From assembly GCF_902726545.1 (NCBI RefSeq), contig NZ_CACVAD010000004.1, positions 62,001-126,000 of the forward strand: 64,000 nt of DNA, in the 5' to 3' direction. Positions 15,735 to 25,432 of this stretch are shown here, piece after piece. The stretch is from Yersinia artesiana (GTDB lineage: Bacteria > Pseudomonadota > Gammaproteobacteria > Enterobacterales > Enterobacteriaceae). Within the stretch, counting starts at the first letter, position 1. Each line of letters starts with the position of its first letter. The translations under genes were made by a program, and so were the position numbers. The notes beneath the pieces are model-generated. The model was not told the DNA's origin and searched no databases. It was given only the letters and a program-made list of their open reading frames with translations.

Positions 15735-18455
15735 ATGCAAATTAAAAATTTCACCCGCCAATTGCTCAATGTATTGAGCCGCAACCTGCCCCGCCGCCTG
15801 ATCCGGCGGGAAACCATGCTTGAGGGGGTTTCAGCAGGAAGTACGGCAAAAGATATCCCGGCAGAACTGGCCCGGCAACGTTTGCAGTGTGCCAATGAAA
15901 CGCCACAGCAGCTTTATCAACGCTTTCACAGCCACCCCGAAGGCTTGACTGAGCAAGAAGCCGAGGCTATTCGCTTAAATTGTGGCAGTAATTTGATTGA
16001 AAATCAGCAGGCTACCCCTTGGTGGGTTCACCTATGGCACTGTTATCGCAACCCCTTTAACTTGCTATTGACCATTCTGGCCTTGATTTCTTACGCCACG
16101 GAAGACCTCACCGCCGCGCTGGTGATTGGTGCCATGGTATTGATTTCCACTCTGATGCATTTTATTCAGGAGGCTCGCTCTAACCGCGCCGCAGATGCGC
16201 TGAAAGCCATGGTCAGCAACACCGCCACAGTGCTACGCAGTGATGCACATAGCGGAAAAAGCGAACATCGCGAACTGCCGATATCTCAATTGGTGCCTGG
16301 CGATATTATTAAACTCTCTGCCGGTGACATGATCCCGGCTGATTTGCGTATTCTGGTGGCAAAAGATCTGTTTATCAGCCAGGCCGCTCTGACCGGCGAA
16401 TCTCTGCCGGTGGAGAAAGTGGCGCAGTGCCGGGAGTGCAATGAACAGAATCCCTTAGAGCGGGATACCCTGTGCTTTATGGGCACCAATGTAGTGAGTG
16501 GATCTGCGCTGGCCATCGTTATTGGCACCGGTAACCAAACCTATTTTGGCCTGTTAGCTGAGCGAGTGACCCATCAGGATGAACAGCCCAATGCTTTCCA
16601 GAGTGGTATCAGCAAAGTCAGCTGGTTGTTGATTCGCTTTATGTTGGTCATGACTCCCATTGTGTTGTTAATCAATGGGTTTACCAAAGGTGACTGGTGG
16701 GAAGCGGCACTATTTGCTCTCTCGGTTGCCGTGGGTTTGACCCCGGAAATGCTGCCGATGATCGTCACATCCACATTGGCAAAAGGGGCGGTAAAGCTGT
16801 CAAAACAGAAAGTTATCGTCAAACGACTGGATGCTATTCAGAACTTTGGCGCGATGGATGTTCTGTGCACCGACAAGACCGGCACCTTGACCCAAGATAA
16901 GATTATACTGGAAAGCCATACCGACGTATTTGGAACCAATTGTGAACGTGTAATGCGCTATGCCTGGCTCAACAGTTACTACCAAACCGGCTTGAAAAAC
17001 CTGCTGGACGTGGCGGTGCTGTCATCCATGACCGATTCATCCCAGTCTGCTGAAATACTGGCGGATTACCGCAAAATCGATGAAATTCCATTCGATTTTG
17101 AGCGCCGCCGGATGTCCGTGGTGGTCAGCAATAAGCCCGATTATCACGAGCTAATCTGCAAAGGCGCATTGGAAGAGATGCTGTCTATTTGCCGCCATGT
17201 CCGTCAGGGTGATGACGTCATCCCCATGACCGACGTGCTGCTGGCGCGTATCCGCCGCGTTACCGATGAGCAAAACCAGCAAGGGCTGAGGGTGGTTGCC
17301 GTCGCCACGCGGATTTTGCCAGCATATCAGCGAGATTATGCGGTTATCGACGAATATGACCTGATTCTTGAAGGCTATATCGCCTTCCTCGATCCGCCGA
17401 AAGAGAGCAGCGCGCCCGCACTACTGGCATTGAAAAACAGTGGCGTCAGCGTCAAAATTCTTACCGGTGACAATGAGTTAGTGGCGCGTAAAGTCTGTAA
17501 AGATGTCGGGCTGCCTGTCGAAAAAGTTTTGCGTGGCAGTGATATCGAACAAATGAGTGAGGCAGAACTGACGCAAGCTACTCGCACCACCACCGTATTT
17601 GCGAAACTGACACCGATGCATAAAGAGCGCATCGTGCAAAATCTGCGAGAAGCGGGCCATGTGGTGGGCTTTATGGGCGATGGTATCAACGATGCTCCGG
17701 CACTGCGAGCGGCGGATATCGGGATCTCAGTAGATTCAGCGGTAGATATTGCCAAGGAAGCGGCTGATATCATTTTGCTGGAGAAGAGCCTGATGGTGCT
17801 GGAACAGGGCGTGATAGAAGGCCGCCGCACCTTTGCCAACATGCTGAAATACATCAAAATGACCGCCAGTTCTAACTTCGGTAATGTTTTTAGTGTGCTG
17901 ATTGCCAGTGCATTTTTACCCTTCTTACCGATGCTGCCGCTGCATCTGCTAATCCAGAACCTGATGTATGATATTTCTCAGATTGCCATTCCGTTTGATA
18001 ATGTTGACGAAGAGCAACTGGCAAAACCACAACGCTGGAACGCCGGCGATCTTGGGCGCTTTATGGTGTTCTTTGGGCCGATAAGTTCAATCTTTGACGT
18101 TTTGACCTTCAGTTTAATGTGGTGGGTATTTAAAGCTAATACGCCGGAAATGCAGACCTTGTTCCAGTCTGGCTGGTTCGTTGAAGGGCTGCTGTCCCAG
18201 ACCTTAATTGTGCATATGATTCGCACCCGTAAAATTCCCTTTATTCAAAGTCGCGCTTCATGGCCGTTGTGTCTGATGACACTGGCAGTGGTGGTAGTCG
18301 GTATCGGGCTGACCTTCTCGCCACTGGCCGGATTCCTGCAATTACAGGCACTACCACTCTCATACTTCCCGTGGCTGATGGTGATTTTGGCAGGTTACAT
18401 GGTGACGACACAATTAGTGAAAGGGTGGTTTGTCAGGAGATATGGCTGGCAGTGA
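15735..18455 (+). CDS. mgtA: Magnesium-importing P-type ATPase MgtA
   Basis: A 906-residue P3B-type ATPase bringing Mg2+ across the inner membrane at low external Mg2+. The phosphorylation motif DKTGTLT has its Asp at residue 380. The actuator loop TGES (LTGESLPVEK) and hinge motif GDGINDAPA are intact, and ten membrane segments fit the family. The C-terminus (LQALPLSYFPWLM...TQLVKGWFVRRYGWQ) is nearly that of E. coli MgtA, which favours MgtA over MgtB. It is monocistronic and preceded by a structured leader with a putative MgtL peptide. Confidence 0.95.
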   Translation: MQIKNFTRQLLNVLSRNLPRRLIRRETMLEGVSAGSTAKDIPAELARQRLQCANETPQQLYQRFHSHPEGLTEQEAEAIRLNCGSNLIENQQATPWWVHLWHCYRNPFNLLLTILALISYATEDLTAALVIGAMVLISTLMHFIQEARSNRAADALKAMVSNTATVLRSDAHSGKSEHRELPISQLVPGDIIKLSAGDMIPADLRILVAKDLFISQAALTGESLPVEKVAQCRECNEQNPLERDTLCFMGTNVVSGSALAIVIGTGNQTYFGLLAERVTHQDEQPNAFQSGISKVSWLLIRFMLVMTPIVLLINGFTKGDWWEAALFALSVAVGLTPEMLPMIVTSTLAKGAVKLSKQKVIVKRLDAIQNFGAMDVLCTDKTGTLTQDKIILESHTDVFGTNCERVMRYAWLNSYYQTGLKNLLDVAVLSSMTDSSQSAEILADYRKIDEIPFDFERRRMSVVVSNKPDYHELICKGALEEMLSICRHVRQGDDVIPMTDVLLARIRRVTDEQNQQGLRVVAVATRILPAYQRDYAVIDEYDLILEGYIAFLDPPKESSAPALLALKNSGVSVKILTGDNELVARKVCKDVGLPVEKVLRGSDIEQMSEAELTQATRTTTVFAKLTPMHKERIVQNLREAGHVVGFMGDGINDAPALRAADIGISVDSAVDIAKEAADIILLEKSLMVLEQGVIEGRRTFANMLKYIKMTASSNFGNVFSVLIASAFLPFLPMLPLHLLIQNLMYDISQIAIPFDNVDEEQLAKPQRWNAGDLGRFMVFFGPISSIFDVLTFSLMWWVFKANTPEMQTLFQSGWFVEGLLSQTLIVHMIRTRKIPFIQSRASWPLCLMTLAVVVVGIGLTFSPLAGFLQLQALPLSYFPWLMVILAGYMVTTQLVKGWFVRRYGWQ

Positions 18456-18470
18456 TTCGGATTTAGTTAT

Positions 18471-18516
18471 CGGTTCGGTTGATATGGGATCGGTGAAGTA
18501 TTAACAACCGAACTCA
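18471..18516. repeat. Short inverted repeat of the TTCGGTTGA family after mgtA
   Basis: GTTCGGTTG (18473-18481) is inverted as CAACCGAAC (18505-18513), with GATATGGGATCGGTGAAGTA between. The outer motifs match the edges of the 3309-3969 region, including GGTTCGGTTGATAT and TTAACAACCGAA. It lies between convergent mgtA and the PRD regulator gene. Confidence 0.6.
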
Positions 18517-18575
18517 TCACCGTATAACACCACCGAGTCGATCATTCACTTAATCGGATAAAAATAAAATACGAT

Positions 18576-20504
18576 TTAAATTCGACTCAAACAATCAATC
18601 GCAATAGCCTTAAAACTAGCAAAATTCTGGCTGCTCAATAAACGGCTCATCGAGCGCTCGCGCACAAAGGTCACGAACAAATCATAAATCGCCATTGCTT
18701 CCTCATAATCGCTTTTGCTGATAGCTAACAGGAAAATGACATGAGCCACTTCGCCATCCCCCCAGGCAATGCCATTAGGTGCCAACAAAGTGACCACGAC
18801 TGTTTTCTTGGCTAATAGGCCCAGTGAATGTGGCAATGCTATCCCTTCACCCAGCATGGTAGAGACAATCGCTTCTCGCTCCACCACTGACGGGTAGAAA
18901 TCCGCATCCACAAACCCTTCTTCTTCCAACTGACTACAGACTTTTTTAAACAACTGTTCCTGCGTCATCGGCTGGTCGATAATCATAAAGTGATGACTAT
19001 CAAAGAACTTTTCCAACATGTAAGGCCGGGTACGATCAACCAAGACCAACTTACCCAGTTGCTCTAACTGATATTCCGTCGGGAAGGGGGACATCACGAC
19101 TACCGGCTTGTTCTTTTCCGTGAGTCGCGAATTCGAAATAATGAAATCTTCGTCGATATGGTCAAGATTTTCGTAATCACGCAGGGAAATGGTTTGAGTC
19201 ATCACAATTTGCGGATACTTACGCGAGATCTGCGCCTGAATCATTCGGGTAGTGGAATTACCGGTATCACACACCAGCATCACCTGCGGATGGCGCTGAT
19301 AACCAATGTTGTAATGGCGCTCCAAACCCACCCCTATGTGCAACACCAGATAGCCAATTTCATTTTCACTTAAGCTGTAAGGCGTATATTTTCCCCAACT
19401 GGAAACCGCCGCCAATGTGACGTCATAGGCCATCGGGTAATGCTGTTTAATATTGGATAACAATGGGTTAGGGATCGTAATCTGATACTTCACCCGGGTT
19501 ATCATGGTCTTGATATGGGTGAGTAAATCAACCCGTAGCTGCTTATCGCCCTGCAAATTGTAGTTATAGTGAGCATTAATGTACGAGAGGATGTAGTCCA
19601 CCAGCGTCTCTTCGTCATCGGCATTGATTTCACTCGGACGGCTGGTATTTAGCTGACTGGCCTGCACCCGGCGGGCGGCAATATTCACGCGTAAATAAGC
19701 TTCTTCTGCGGCTGAAATATCCTTCCCTGACAGCAACTTAAGCTCCGTAGCCAAACGGCCCGAGGCCAACTTAACTGCCTCATCCACATCTTCGGCATCA
19801 AAATCAGATAAGGGATAACCGTCGGTGATACGTTTTATTGCCACCGCACAGTAGAAAATCAGGTATTGCTCGCCTTCATCGGTTAACCGTACGGCATATT
19901 GTGCGAGTAATTCATGCAGCAGCCGCGTCAGATCCGGAATGGTTTGGATACTTAAAAACTCATTCTTTAATAACGGGTTATCGGCATCTTGCAGTTGTAA
20001 CTGGAACAGTAAATCTGTCAGGCAGGTACGGATAGCCAACTCAGTGCCAAACAACTTCATGCCATATCGAGGCTTGGTTTCGATGGTCAAATGATAGCGG
20101 TTTAACCTTTCTCTCACCTCAGCCATATCATTTTGCAATGTGCCGCGGCTGACAAACCATTCATCGGCTAAATCTTCCAGCTTCAATGAAAAGGCAGAAG
20201 TCAAAAAACGGATTAACAGATAATGCACCCGCTCATTGGCGGTGCGCGGCGTCAGGTGCATCTTGCGATTTTGCTGCTGTAGGCTACGGAAGCGGTCGGC
20301 ATCTTCCACCATCAACCGGTAACCGAAGCCACGGTTATGCACAAAGTGCGCGCCATAATGCTCCAGGATCTCATTCAACGCCGTAATATCAGCCCGTACA
20401 GTACGTGTCGAGACCGCAAAACGTTTCGCCAACTCCTCCTGAGGTAGCGTTTCCGATTGCAGCGCATCGAACATATAGGCCAGACGTTGATAGGGAAATC
20501 TCAC
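18576..20504 (-). CDS. PRD-containing transcriptional regulator with EIIB and EIIA domains (BglG/MtlR type)
   Basis: A 642-residue activator-type regulator. In order: a DeoR/HTH_11-like domain (about 1-60), a second Mga-like HTH (about 85-165), two PTS-regulation domains (about 190-400), a GatB/Bgl-type EIIB domain with Cys in VCDTGNSTT (about 410-500) and a fructose/mannitol-type EIIA domain with His in GIALPHS (about 505-640). PTS phosphorylation of these domains would tune its DNA binding. The second PRD keeps histidines (LLTHIKTM, LHIGVGLERH); the first looks degenerate. It is the last gene of the cassette, 99 bases after the aldolase gene, and is presumably its regulator. Confidence 0.85.
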   Translation of the reverse strand: MRFPYQRLAYMFDALQSETLPQEELAKRFAVSTRTVRADITALNEILEHYGAHFVHNRGFGYRLMVEDADRFRSLQQQNRKMHLTPRTANERVHYLLIRFLTSAFSLKLEDLADEWFVSRGTLQNDMAEVRERLNRYHLTIETKPRYGMKLFGTELAIRTCLTDLLFQLQLQDADNPLLKNEFLSIQTIPDLTRLLHELLAQYAVRLTDEGEQYLIFYCAVAIKRITDGYPLSDFDAEDVDEAVKLASGRLATELKLLSGKDISAAEEAYLRVNIAARRVQASQLNTSRPSEINADDEETLVDYILSYINAHYNYNLQGDKQLRVDLLTHIKTMITRVKYQITIPNPLLSNIKQHYPMAYDVTLAAVSSWGKYTPYSLSENEIGYLVLHIGVGLERHYNIGYQRHPQVMLVCDTGNSTTRMIQAQISRKYPQIVMTQTISLRDYENLDHIDEDFIISNSRLTEKNKPVVVMSPFPTEYQLEQLGKLVLVDRTRPYMLEKFFDSHHFMIIDQPMTQEQLFKKVCSQLEEEGFVDADFYPSVVEREAIVSTMLGEGIALPHSLGLLAKKTVVVTLLAPNGIAWGDGEVAHVIFLLAISKSDYEEAMAIYDLFVTFVRERSMSRLLSSQNFASFKAIAIDCLSRI

Positions 20505-20536
20505 TGCTCCACTCCGTTGCTCAGAATATTAGGCAT

Positions 20537-20562
20537 CCCCCTGACAGTATGACCGCAGGGGG
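20537..20562. other. Hairpin between aldolase and regulator genes
   Basis: CCCCCTG (20537-20543) and CAGGGGG (20556-20562) form a 7-bp GC-rich stem in the 99-base gap. There is no T-run on either side, so it may protect the 3' end of the upstream mRNA or mark an internal processing site. Role inferred. Confidence 0.4.
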
Positions 20563-20603
20563 CGCGTACCTCGTATCAAACTTTATACCAATAAATCACC
20601 AGG

Positions 20604-21344
20604 TTATTGCACTATCTTTTTCACGATATCCAATAATGCTTTCACATCTTCCGGGCGGGTATTGCCGGTCTTGCTATCAATAATCGAGCTATAGATATGC
20701 GGGATAACTTTCGTCACACCCGCATCCAGCGCGATTTGCACAATTTGTTCGAAATTATCCAGACCAATGCCGCCGGTTGGCTCCAGCCAGAAACCGGTTG
20801 CAGCGCATGCCTCGGCAACAAAACGGTATTCATCGATAGAATCCAACCCATTCATCGGGAAGAATTTTACCGAGCTGCCGCCCATATCTTTCAACATCGC
20901 AATGGCGGTGGTGACCGTTACAATCGCGTCTTTTTGCTGTGAACTGAGCGGGCCGGTTGAAATCTTCACATAACCGACTTTACCGGTCGGTGATATCAGG
21001 CCGTTGACCACAGTATCGTGCTGGCCCAGCAAGGCACGGCTGGCACCGACGCCAGTAAACACCTGATTCACATGCTGCGGCTGTACCTGTTGCGAAATCT
21101 GACTCACCATCACCGACTGCCTGGGGTCACCCGCACCTAGCCCCACCGACAAAGCATTGTCGATAAGGGCTGCGTACTCACGCATGTCTTTGACGGCACT
21201 GTCGACATCCGGATAATTCTTCGATAACACGCCCACCAGCACATAGCCTTCAGCAGCCTGATAAATCGCGCGCGCATTGTCTTTAGAACCGGCCAACACA
21301 TTCAAGCACACCCGGTCACGGTAATAATTGGGGGTCAGTTTCAT
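20604..21344 (-). CDS. 2-dehydro-3-deoxy-phosphogluconate (KDGP) aldolase family protein, DgaF-like
   Basis: A 246-residue TIM-barrel aldolase of the family typified by DgaF and the EF_0839/AHA_3917 group. The expected reaction is cleavage of 2-keto-3-deoxy-6-phosphogluconate to pyruvate and glyceraldehyde 3-phosphate. A lysine in GYVKISTG is a plausible Schiff-base residue, and GFWLEPTGGIGLDNFEQIV resembles the phosphate-binding end of the barrel. It lies three bases after the ammonia-lyase gene, so the keto acid made there is the likely substrate. Exact sugar-acid specificity is not proven. Confidence 0.8.
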   Translation of the reverse strand: MKLTPNYYRDRVCLNVLAGSKDNARAIYQAAEGYVLVGVLSKNYPDVDSAVKDMREYAALIDNALSVGLGAGDPRQSVMVSQISQQVQPQHVNQVFTGVGASRALLGQHDTVVNGLISPTGKVGYVKISTGPLSSQQKDAIVTVTTAIAMLKDMGGSSVKFFPMNGLDSIDEYRFVAEACAATGFWLEPTGGIGLDNFEQIVQIALDAGVTKVIPHIYSSIIDSKTGNTRPEDVKALLDIVKKIVQ

Positions 21345-21347
21345 TGG

Positions 21348-22460
21348 TTAAGCTCCTTTAACCAGCCGGTTAATACAGGTGTAAATAGTCTCAAGCTGCG
21401 CTGGCGTGACACTGCGCACATCTACCTCAATCTTGCCTTCGTTGGCTTTGTAAGCACGGAAGTAAATAGCAATATCGCCATTTTTTAGCGCATCAACCAA
21501 ATCGGGTGTCGAACGGCCAATTTTCGCTTCATCAAAACTGATTTCCGTGCGGGCAATATCGCGCCCCGCCGCATCCCAAACCACTTTGGCTGAAACACCA
21601 TCGATAGTATTCAACTGACTGATAAACGGTGTCATTTTCTCTATCATCTGCTGGCCGGTTTCTTTCTCCAGCGTGATGTAACTTTCAATCGCGCGGGTCA
21701 AGCCAAGGATGCCTTCTTTACCCACTTTCATTGCTCGCCCGATGCCGTTTGATTGCAATTTCACCCAATCTACATAGTTTTTTTTGCCCAAGACCAAGCC
21801 ACTGGTTGGGCCTTCAATCGCTTTGGCTCCGCTGTAAATCACCAAATCAGCGCCCATTTGGTAGTAGCACTGCAAATCTTCTTCCGCAGCCGCATCAACA
21901 ATCAATGGCAGTTGATGCTTGCGTGCAATCACCACCGCCTGTTCAACCGACAGAATACTTTTTTGCACACAATGATGGGATTTTATATACAAGATCGCCG
22001 CAGTATTCGGTGTGATCGCAGCTTCCAACTGTTCTGGTAAACACTCATTAGCATAGCCCGCTTCCACCACTTTGCCGCCGCCCAATGTCACCATGGTATC
22101 GACTGGCGCACCAAAGTTAACATTGTGGCCCTTGGGTAAAACAATTTCATGGGGTACCGTGCGTGGTGCGGCGTGCAGATTCACCAGTAAATTGGCGTTG
22201 TCTTTGACAATCACGGCCGCGACCGACTGAGCAATCCCAGCCGAGGCACAAGACACCACCACGGCGCTTTCTACATTCAATAACTTCGCAATATAAGCGC
22301 CGGTTTGATTCACTAAATCTTTCATGACAAAGTAATGATTCAGGCCCAACTCTACGGCTTCGACCACATCCTGTCGTGGCGTCGAAACACCCAGCATCGT
22401 CATGCGGCCAGAAGCATTAATGACATGCTTTAACTGGTATTTTTCATAGACTGAAGACAT
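21348..22460 (-). CDS. PLP-dependent ammonia lyase, DgaE family
   Basis: A 370-residue fold-type I PLP enzyme related to SelA and DgaE, D-glucosaminate-6-phosphate ammonia lyase, which releases ammonia to give KDGP. The likely PLP lysine is residue 213 in YSGAKAIEGPTSG; the preceding VDAAAEEDLQ holds the Asp that contacts the PLP ring. ATG 22460 follows AAGGGAAG and gives MSSVYEKYQLKHVINASGRMT; an ATG at 22478 is possible. The start lies 17 bases inside the end of the upstream amidohydrolase gene. The substrate is inferred from family and from the aldolase next door. Confidence 0.82.
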   Translation of the reverse strand: MSSVYEKYQLKHVINASGRMTMLGVSTPRQDVVEAVELGLNHYFVMKDLVNQTGAYIAKLLNVESAVVVSCASAGIAQSVAAVIVKDNANLLVNLHAAPRTVPHEIVLPKGHNVNFGAPVDTMVTLGGGKVVEAGYANECLPEQLEAAITPNTAAILYIKSHHCVQKSILSVEQAVVIARKHQLPLIVDAAAEEDLQCYYQMGADLVIYSGAKAIEGPTSGLVLGKKNYVDWVKLQSNGIGRAMKVGKEGILGLTRAIESYITLEKETGQQMIEKMTPFISQLNTIDGVSAKVVWDAAGRDIARTEISFDEAKIGRSTPDLVDALKNGDIAIYFRAYKANEGKIEVDVRSVTPAQLETIYTCINRLVKGA

Positions 22461-23604
22461 CTTTTGACTTCCCTTCATCAGTTAATACTAAGTCACCAGC
22501 GACGACCGCAGCCAGTGGCACCAGATACTTGTCGCCAGTTACCGATTTCCCTTCTGAATCATTGAACACTTGAGGTTGCTGTTTCAGCTCAAAAATAGTG
22601 AAATCAGCATCATAGCCTGTATCCACCACCCCTTTATCGGTCAGACGGAGGGCATGCGCGGCATTTTCTGTCACACAGCGAATAACTTGCTCAAGGCTCA
22701 GACCGAGGGTGAAAAATTTGGACATCACGGTCGCCAGGCTATGGACTGGCCCGTTCAGGCGATTGCGGCAATAAATGTCAGAACTGATAGTGTGCGGATA
22801 AATACCTTGCTTGATAGCAAGCTCAGCCACATCAAAGCTAAAACTGGCGCTGCCGTGACCCACATCTAACAATACGCCGCGTTTCAGCGCCCTCTGGATA
22901 GATTCACGTAATGCGCCAGCAGGCGTTAAAATTCGGTTCGGTTTGCCGTTATAGCAGTGGGTTATGATGTCGCCCCGTGTTAATAAGTCGGCAATTTCAT
23001 CCAGATCCGGTGGGTTATTACCAATATGCACCATCAGCGGCAACTGATTGTTTTCTTGCTGAATTTCTTTAGCGCGCAGCAAAGGTTTGATGCCGTTTTT
23101 ACCGACCACACTGCTGCTCATGCGCGCTTTAATGCCAATAATAAAACCGGGATTGCGGGCTATCGCCTCGGTCACACTTTGCTTATCAATCTGCGCCATA
23201 TCGGCTAATTCGTTTTGTGTCACGATGCCGGTTTTCGCAATATTCAGAAAAGCATAAACATGGGTTTTAGCTGCACGGGTTAAGCGGTAAAAATCGTCCA
23301 CATCATTGGCACCGGTGCTACCCGCATCCACCACCGTGGTGACGCCACTGGCAACCCCGACTAAATCAGCCTCATCATGATAAATAGGTGATGCGGGGTA
23401 ACAGTGGACATGGGAATCAATCCAACCTGCGCTGAGGTAATATTTCCCCGCCAAATCCAACACTTTTTTAGCGGAATAAATCTGAGATTGTGTCTGATTT
23501 TCAGCAATAGCCACACTGACCGCGACTATTTTTCCGTCATTAATGGCAATATCAACCTGGCGACCGTCAACTAATAGTGCTCCGGTAATAATAAAGTCAT
23601 ACAT
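22444..23604 (-). CDS. Amidohydrolase/deacetylase family metallohydrolase (EF_0837-like)
   Basis: A 386-residue amidohydrolase-superfamily enzyme. Metal-ligand motifs are DSHVHCYP (HxH) near residue 65, MVHIGNNP, ITHCYNG and a late Asp in TISSDIYCRN. A lysine in IIGIKARMSSSV could be the bridging carboxylated lysine. In related cassettes this enzyme is proposed to remove an acyl group from an amino-sugar acid before the ammonia lyase acts. There is no signal peptide. It lies 69 bases after the DUF4310 gene and overlaps the lyase gene. Confidence 0.8.
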   Translation of the reverse strand: MYDFIITGALLVDGRQVDIAINDGKIVAVSVAIAENQTQSQIYSAKKVLDLAGKYYLSAGWIDSHVHCYPASPIYHDEADLVGVASGVTTVVDAGSTGANDVDDFYRLTRAAKTHVYAFLNIAKTGIVTQNELADMAQIDKQSVTEAIARNPGFIIGIKARMSSSVVGKNGIKPLLRAKEIQQENNQLPLMVHIGNNPPDLDEIADLLTRGDIITHCYNGKPNRILTPAGALRESIQRALKRGVLLDVGHGSASFSFDVAELAIKQGIYPHTISSDIYCRNRLNGPVHSLATVMSKFFTLGLSLEQVIRCVTENAAHALRLTDKGVVDTGYDADFTIFELKQQPQVFNDSEGKSVTGDKYLVPLAAVVAGDLVLTDEGKSKDVFSL

Positions 23605-23673
23605 TATGTTCCCCTTCTTACTTGACGTCGCAGCGGAGTAAATATCCAGTTATTTGAATATTTACTCCGTGGA

Positions 23674-24324
23674 TTAGGAAATGGCGACTGGGAAAATAGA
23701 ACCTAAAATCATAGCCCCCAGAATAGCGCCACCGGTAATAGGTTTGTTCCAGAGATAAAACAGTAATGCACCAGCTAAAGAACCAATCCCAATTGGAATT
23801 GACGCCGTAATAGCAGACAAAATAATCAATGGCCCCAAGAAACGGCCAGATGAATTACCTGCCCCCATCATGACATCAGCACCGTAGGTTGAATTACTTT
23901 GGTTAATAGTGAATTTACGCGCCAAAATAATCAGATAACCGATAGCTAAACCAATAATCAGGCCAGTAACTAGAGAAGCGGCGAAATTAGCAACCGGGAA
24001 GACAAATCCGGCCCCCAGCAATAATGCTGGCACACCCAAACCAACACCAGTTTGAATGGCACCGCCGATATCTAAAATACCGACCAGTGAACCTTCAATA
24101 ATTCGGGCGAATAAGAAGCTGGCACCAAACGCTGCAACTGCACCATAAACACCGGTATCCATACCTGCACGTAGCATTGAAACAAAAGCAACTTCGTTAA
24201 ATGCGCCGATCCCATATAAATAATACATATGGGTACCCGCAAATACGCCGGAGGATAATAATCCTACAAAGATCGGAAATGACCAGTCGGCATACCAGAA
24301 ATTATTCTTGGTTTGTTCATCCAT
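23674..24324 (-). CDS. DUF4310 family membrane protein
   Basis: A 216-residue, very hydrophobic protein with about six membrane segments (FPIFVGLLSSGVFAGTHMYY, GVGLGVPALLLGAGFVFPVA, LVTGLIIGLAIGYLIILA). It belongs to the DUF4310 family (TIGRFAM groups named after EF_0833/AHA_3914). No function is established. Its constant company with DUF4311, DUF4312 and SFCGS suggests a multi-subunit transporter. ATG 24324 best fits the GAGGAG site; ATG 24327 and TTG 24330 are alternatives. It follows DUF4311 by 21 bases. Confidence 0.75.
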   Translation of the reverse strand: MDEQTKNNFWYADWSFPIFVGLLSSGVFAGTHMYYLYGIGAFNEVAFVSMLRAGMDTGVYGAVAAFGASFLFARIIEGSLVGILDIGGAIQTGVGLGVPALLLGAGFVFPVANFAASLVTGLIIGLAIGYLIILARKFTINQSNSTYGADVMMGAGNSSGRFLGPLIILSAITASIPIGIGSLAGALLFYLWNKPITGGAILGAMILGSIFPVAIS

Positions 24325-24345
24325 CATCAAGCTCCTCTCGCTGTG

Positions 24346-25122
24346 TTATTTTCCGCTTAATGCGTTATGAATAGTATCGAGCCATACTGGTGCACTCAGA
24401 CTGAATGATTCCAGGAATTTCAGATCGAATCCGCGGAAGAAACCACTGAGAACGAATAACAGAACAATCACTGTCATCATGATTTTAGTGACTTTATTCC
24501 AGCCACTTTCTTCAACACCTTTCCCAATTAAAATACCCAAAACCAGGCCCGGTACTGCGTTACCCATAATTAACTGCGCCAAACCACCAAAAATAGTGGC
24601 CCAGAAACCAGAGCGACGCCCTGCATCAATTGCAGCTAACCAGAAAATAACCGGCATCACAGTGTTAACCAGAATATTTGCCGCCGGTACCAGCACTTTA
24701 ATTGCCGTGACTTGCAATGCCGCAGGAACTGCTGATGCTGTGGTATTTAAGAAACTGACCACAATAACCCCGATAATTCCGCAGGCAATCGCCATCTTTT
24801 TCGGGTTATGCATGGTTTCCGCCACATTGCGATTTTTAATCATCAATGCTGCGGCCCCCCAGTTAGGAATAATGCGGTGGTCAACGTCTTGAGTAAAAGC
24901 ACCTGCTGCCACTGAAGAGGCCCAGGCGTTGAAGAAGAATCCTAATCCAAAAGAGAAATGCGAAGCCGGATCACCCTCACACGAGTTTAACTCGCCCAAA
25001 GTACGAAACGCCCCCATTCCCTGTATGGTTGGTGCATGGAACATGCGGGCGGCTCCAACACCAACCCCCACACCAACCAGTCCGCCGATAATAATCGACT
25101 TAAAAAGAATGATTAGAAACAT
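24346..25122 (-). CDS. DUF4311 family membrane protein
   Basis: A 258-residue polytopic membrane protein, opening with a glycine-rich segment (SIIIGGLVGVGVGVGAARMFHAP) and containing several further hydrophobic stretches (MAIACGIIGVIVVSFLNTTASAVPAA, NTVMPVIFWLAAIDAGRRSGFW). The family has no proven function. It lies between DUF4312 and DUF4310 in one operon, 13 bases after DUF4312. With DUF4310 it is a candidate for the membrane half of an importer. A conserved-looking NSCEGDPASHFSFGLGFFFNAW loop could bind substrate; this is inference. Confidence 0.75.
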   Translation of the reverse strand: MFLIILFKSIIIGGLVGVGVGVGAARMFHAPTIQGMGAFRTLGELNSCEGDPASHFSFGLGFFFNAWASSVAAGAFTQDVDHRIIPNWGAAALMIKNRNVAETMHNPKKMAIACGIIGVIVVSFLNTTASAVPAALQVTAIKVLVPAANILVNTVMPVIFWLAAIDAGRRSGFWATIFGGLAQLIMGNAVPGLVLGILIGKGVEESGWNKVTKIMMTVIVLLFVLSGFFRGFDLKFLESFSLSAPVWLDTIHNALSGK

Positions 25123-25135
25123 CAGTATATCCTTT

Positions 25136-25432
25136 TCATTTAGATATGAAGACGACCTTATCTGTATTAATAATTGTCACACTCAGGGTAATATCTAATT
25201 CGACGCTGTAAGTTTTTCTTTCCCGTGGCAGGAAAAAGAATAAAAACTTTTCATTTTTGACTGATAATTCTGCTTTTAATACTTTTACGTCTTGTGGTTC
25301 AATCCGCAGCAAAATATTTTGTGTCGACTTCAACACTGTATTTTGGACATTACCGAGTGCATTGGCGAAGGCTTTACCTTTAGTATCGCCTTTGCCTTTT
25401 ACTTGCACCTGAGTGGTATATTGCTCTTTCAT
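25136..25432 (-). CDS. DUF4312 family small protein
   Basis: A 98-residue soluble protein of unknown function (EF_0831/AHA_3912 group). The sequence MKEQYTTQVQVKGKGDTKGKAFANALGNVQ is followed by beta-rich segments (LRIEPQDVKVLKAELSV, KTYSVELDITLSVTIINTD). No catalytic motif or signal peptide is seen. Its first base coincides with the last base of the SFCGS gene, so translation is coupled. It is presumably a partner of the small SFCGS protein or of the membrane components. Confidence 0.75.
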   Translation of the reverse strand: MKEQYTTQVQVKGKGDTKGKAFANALGNVQNTVLKSTQNILLRIEPQDVKVLKAELSVKNEKFLFFFLPRERKTYSVELDITLSVTIINTDKVVFISK

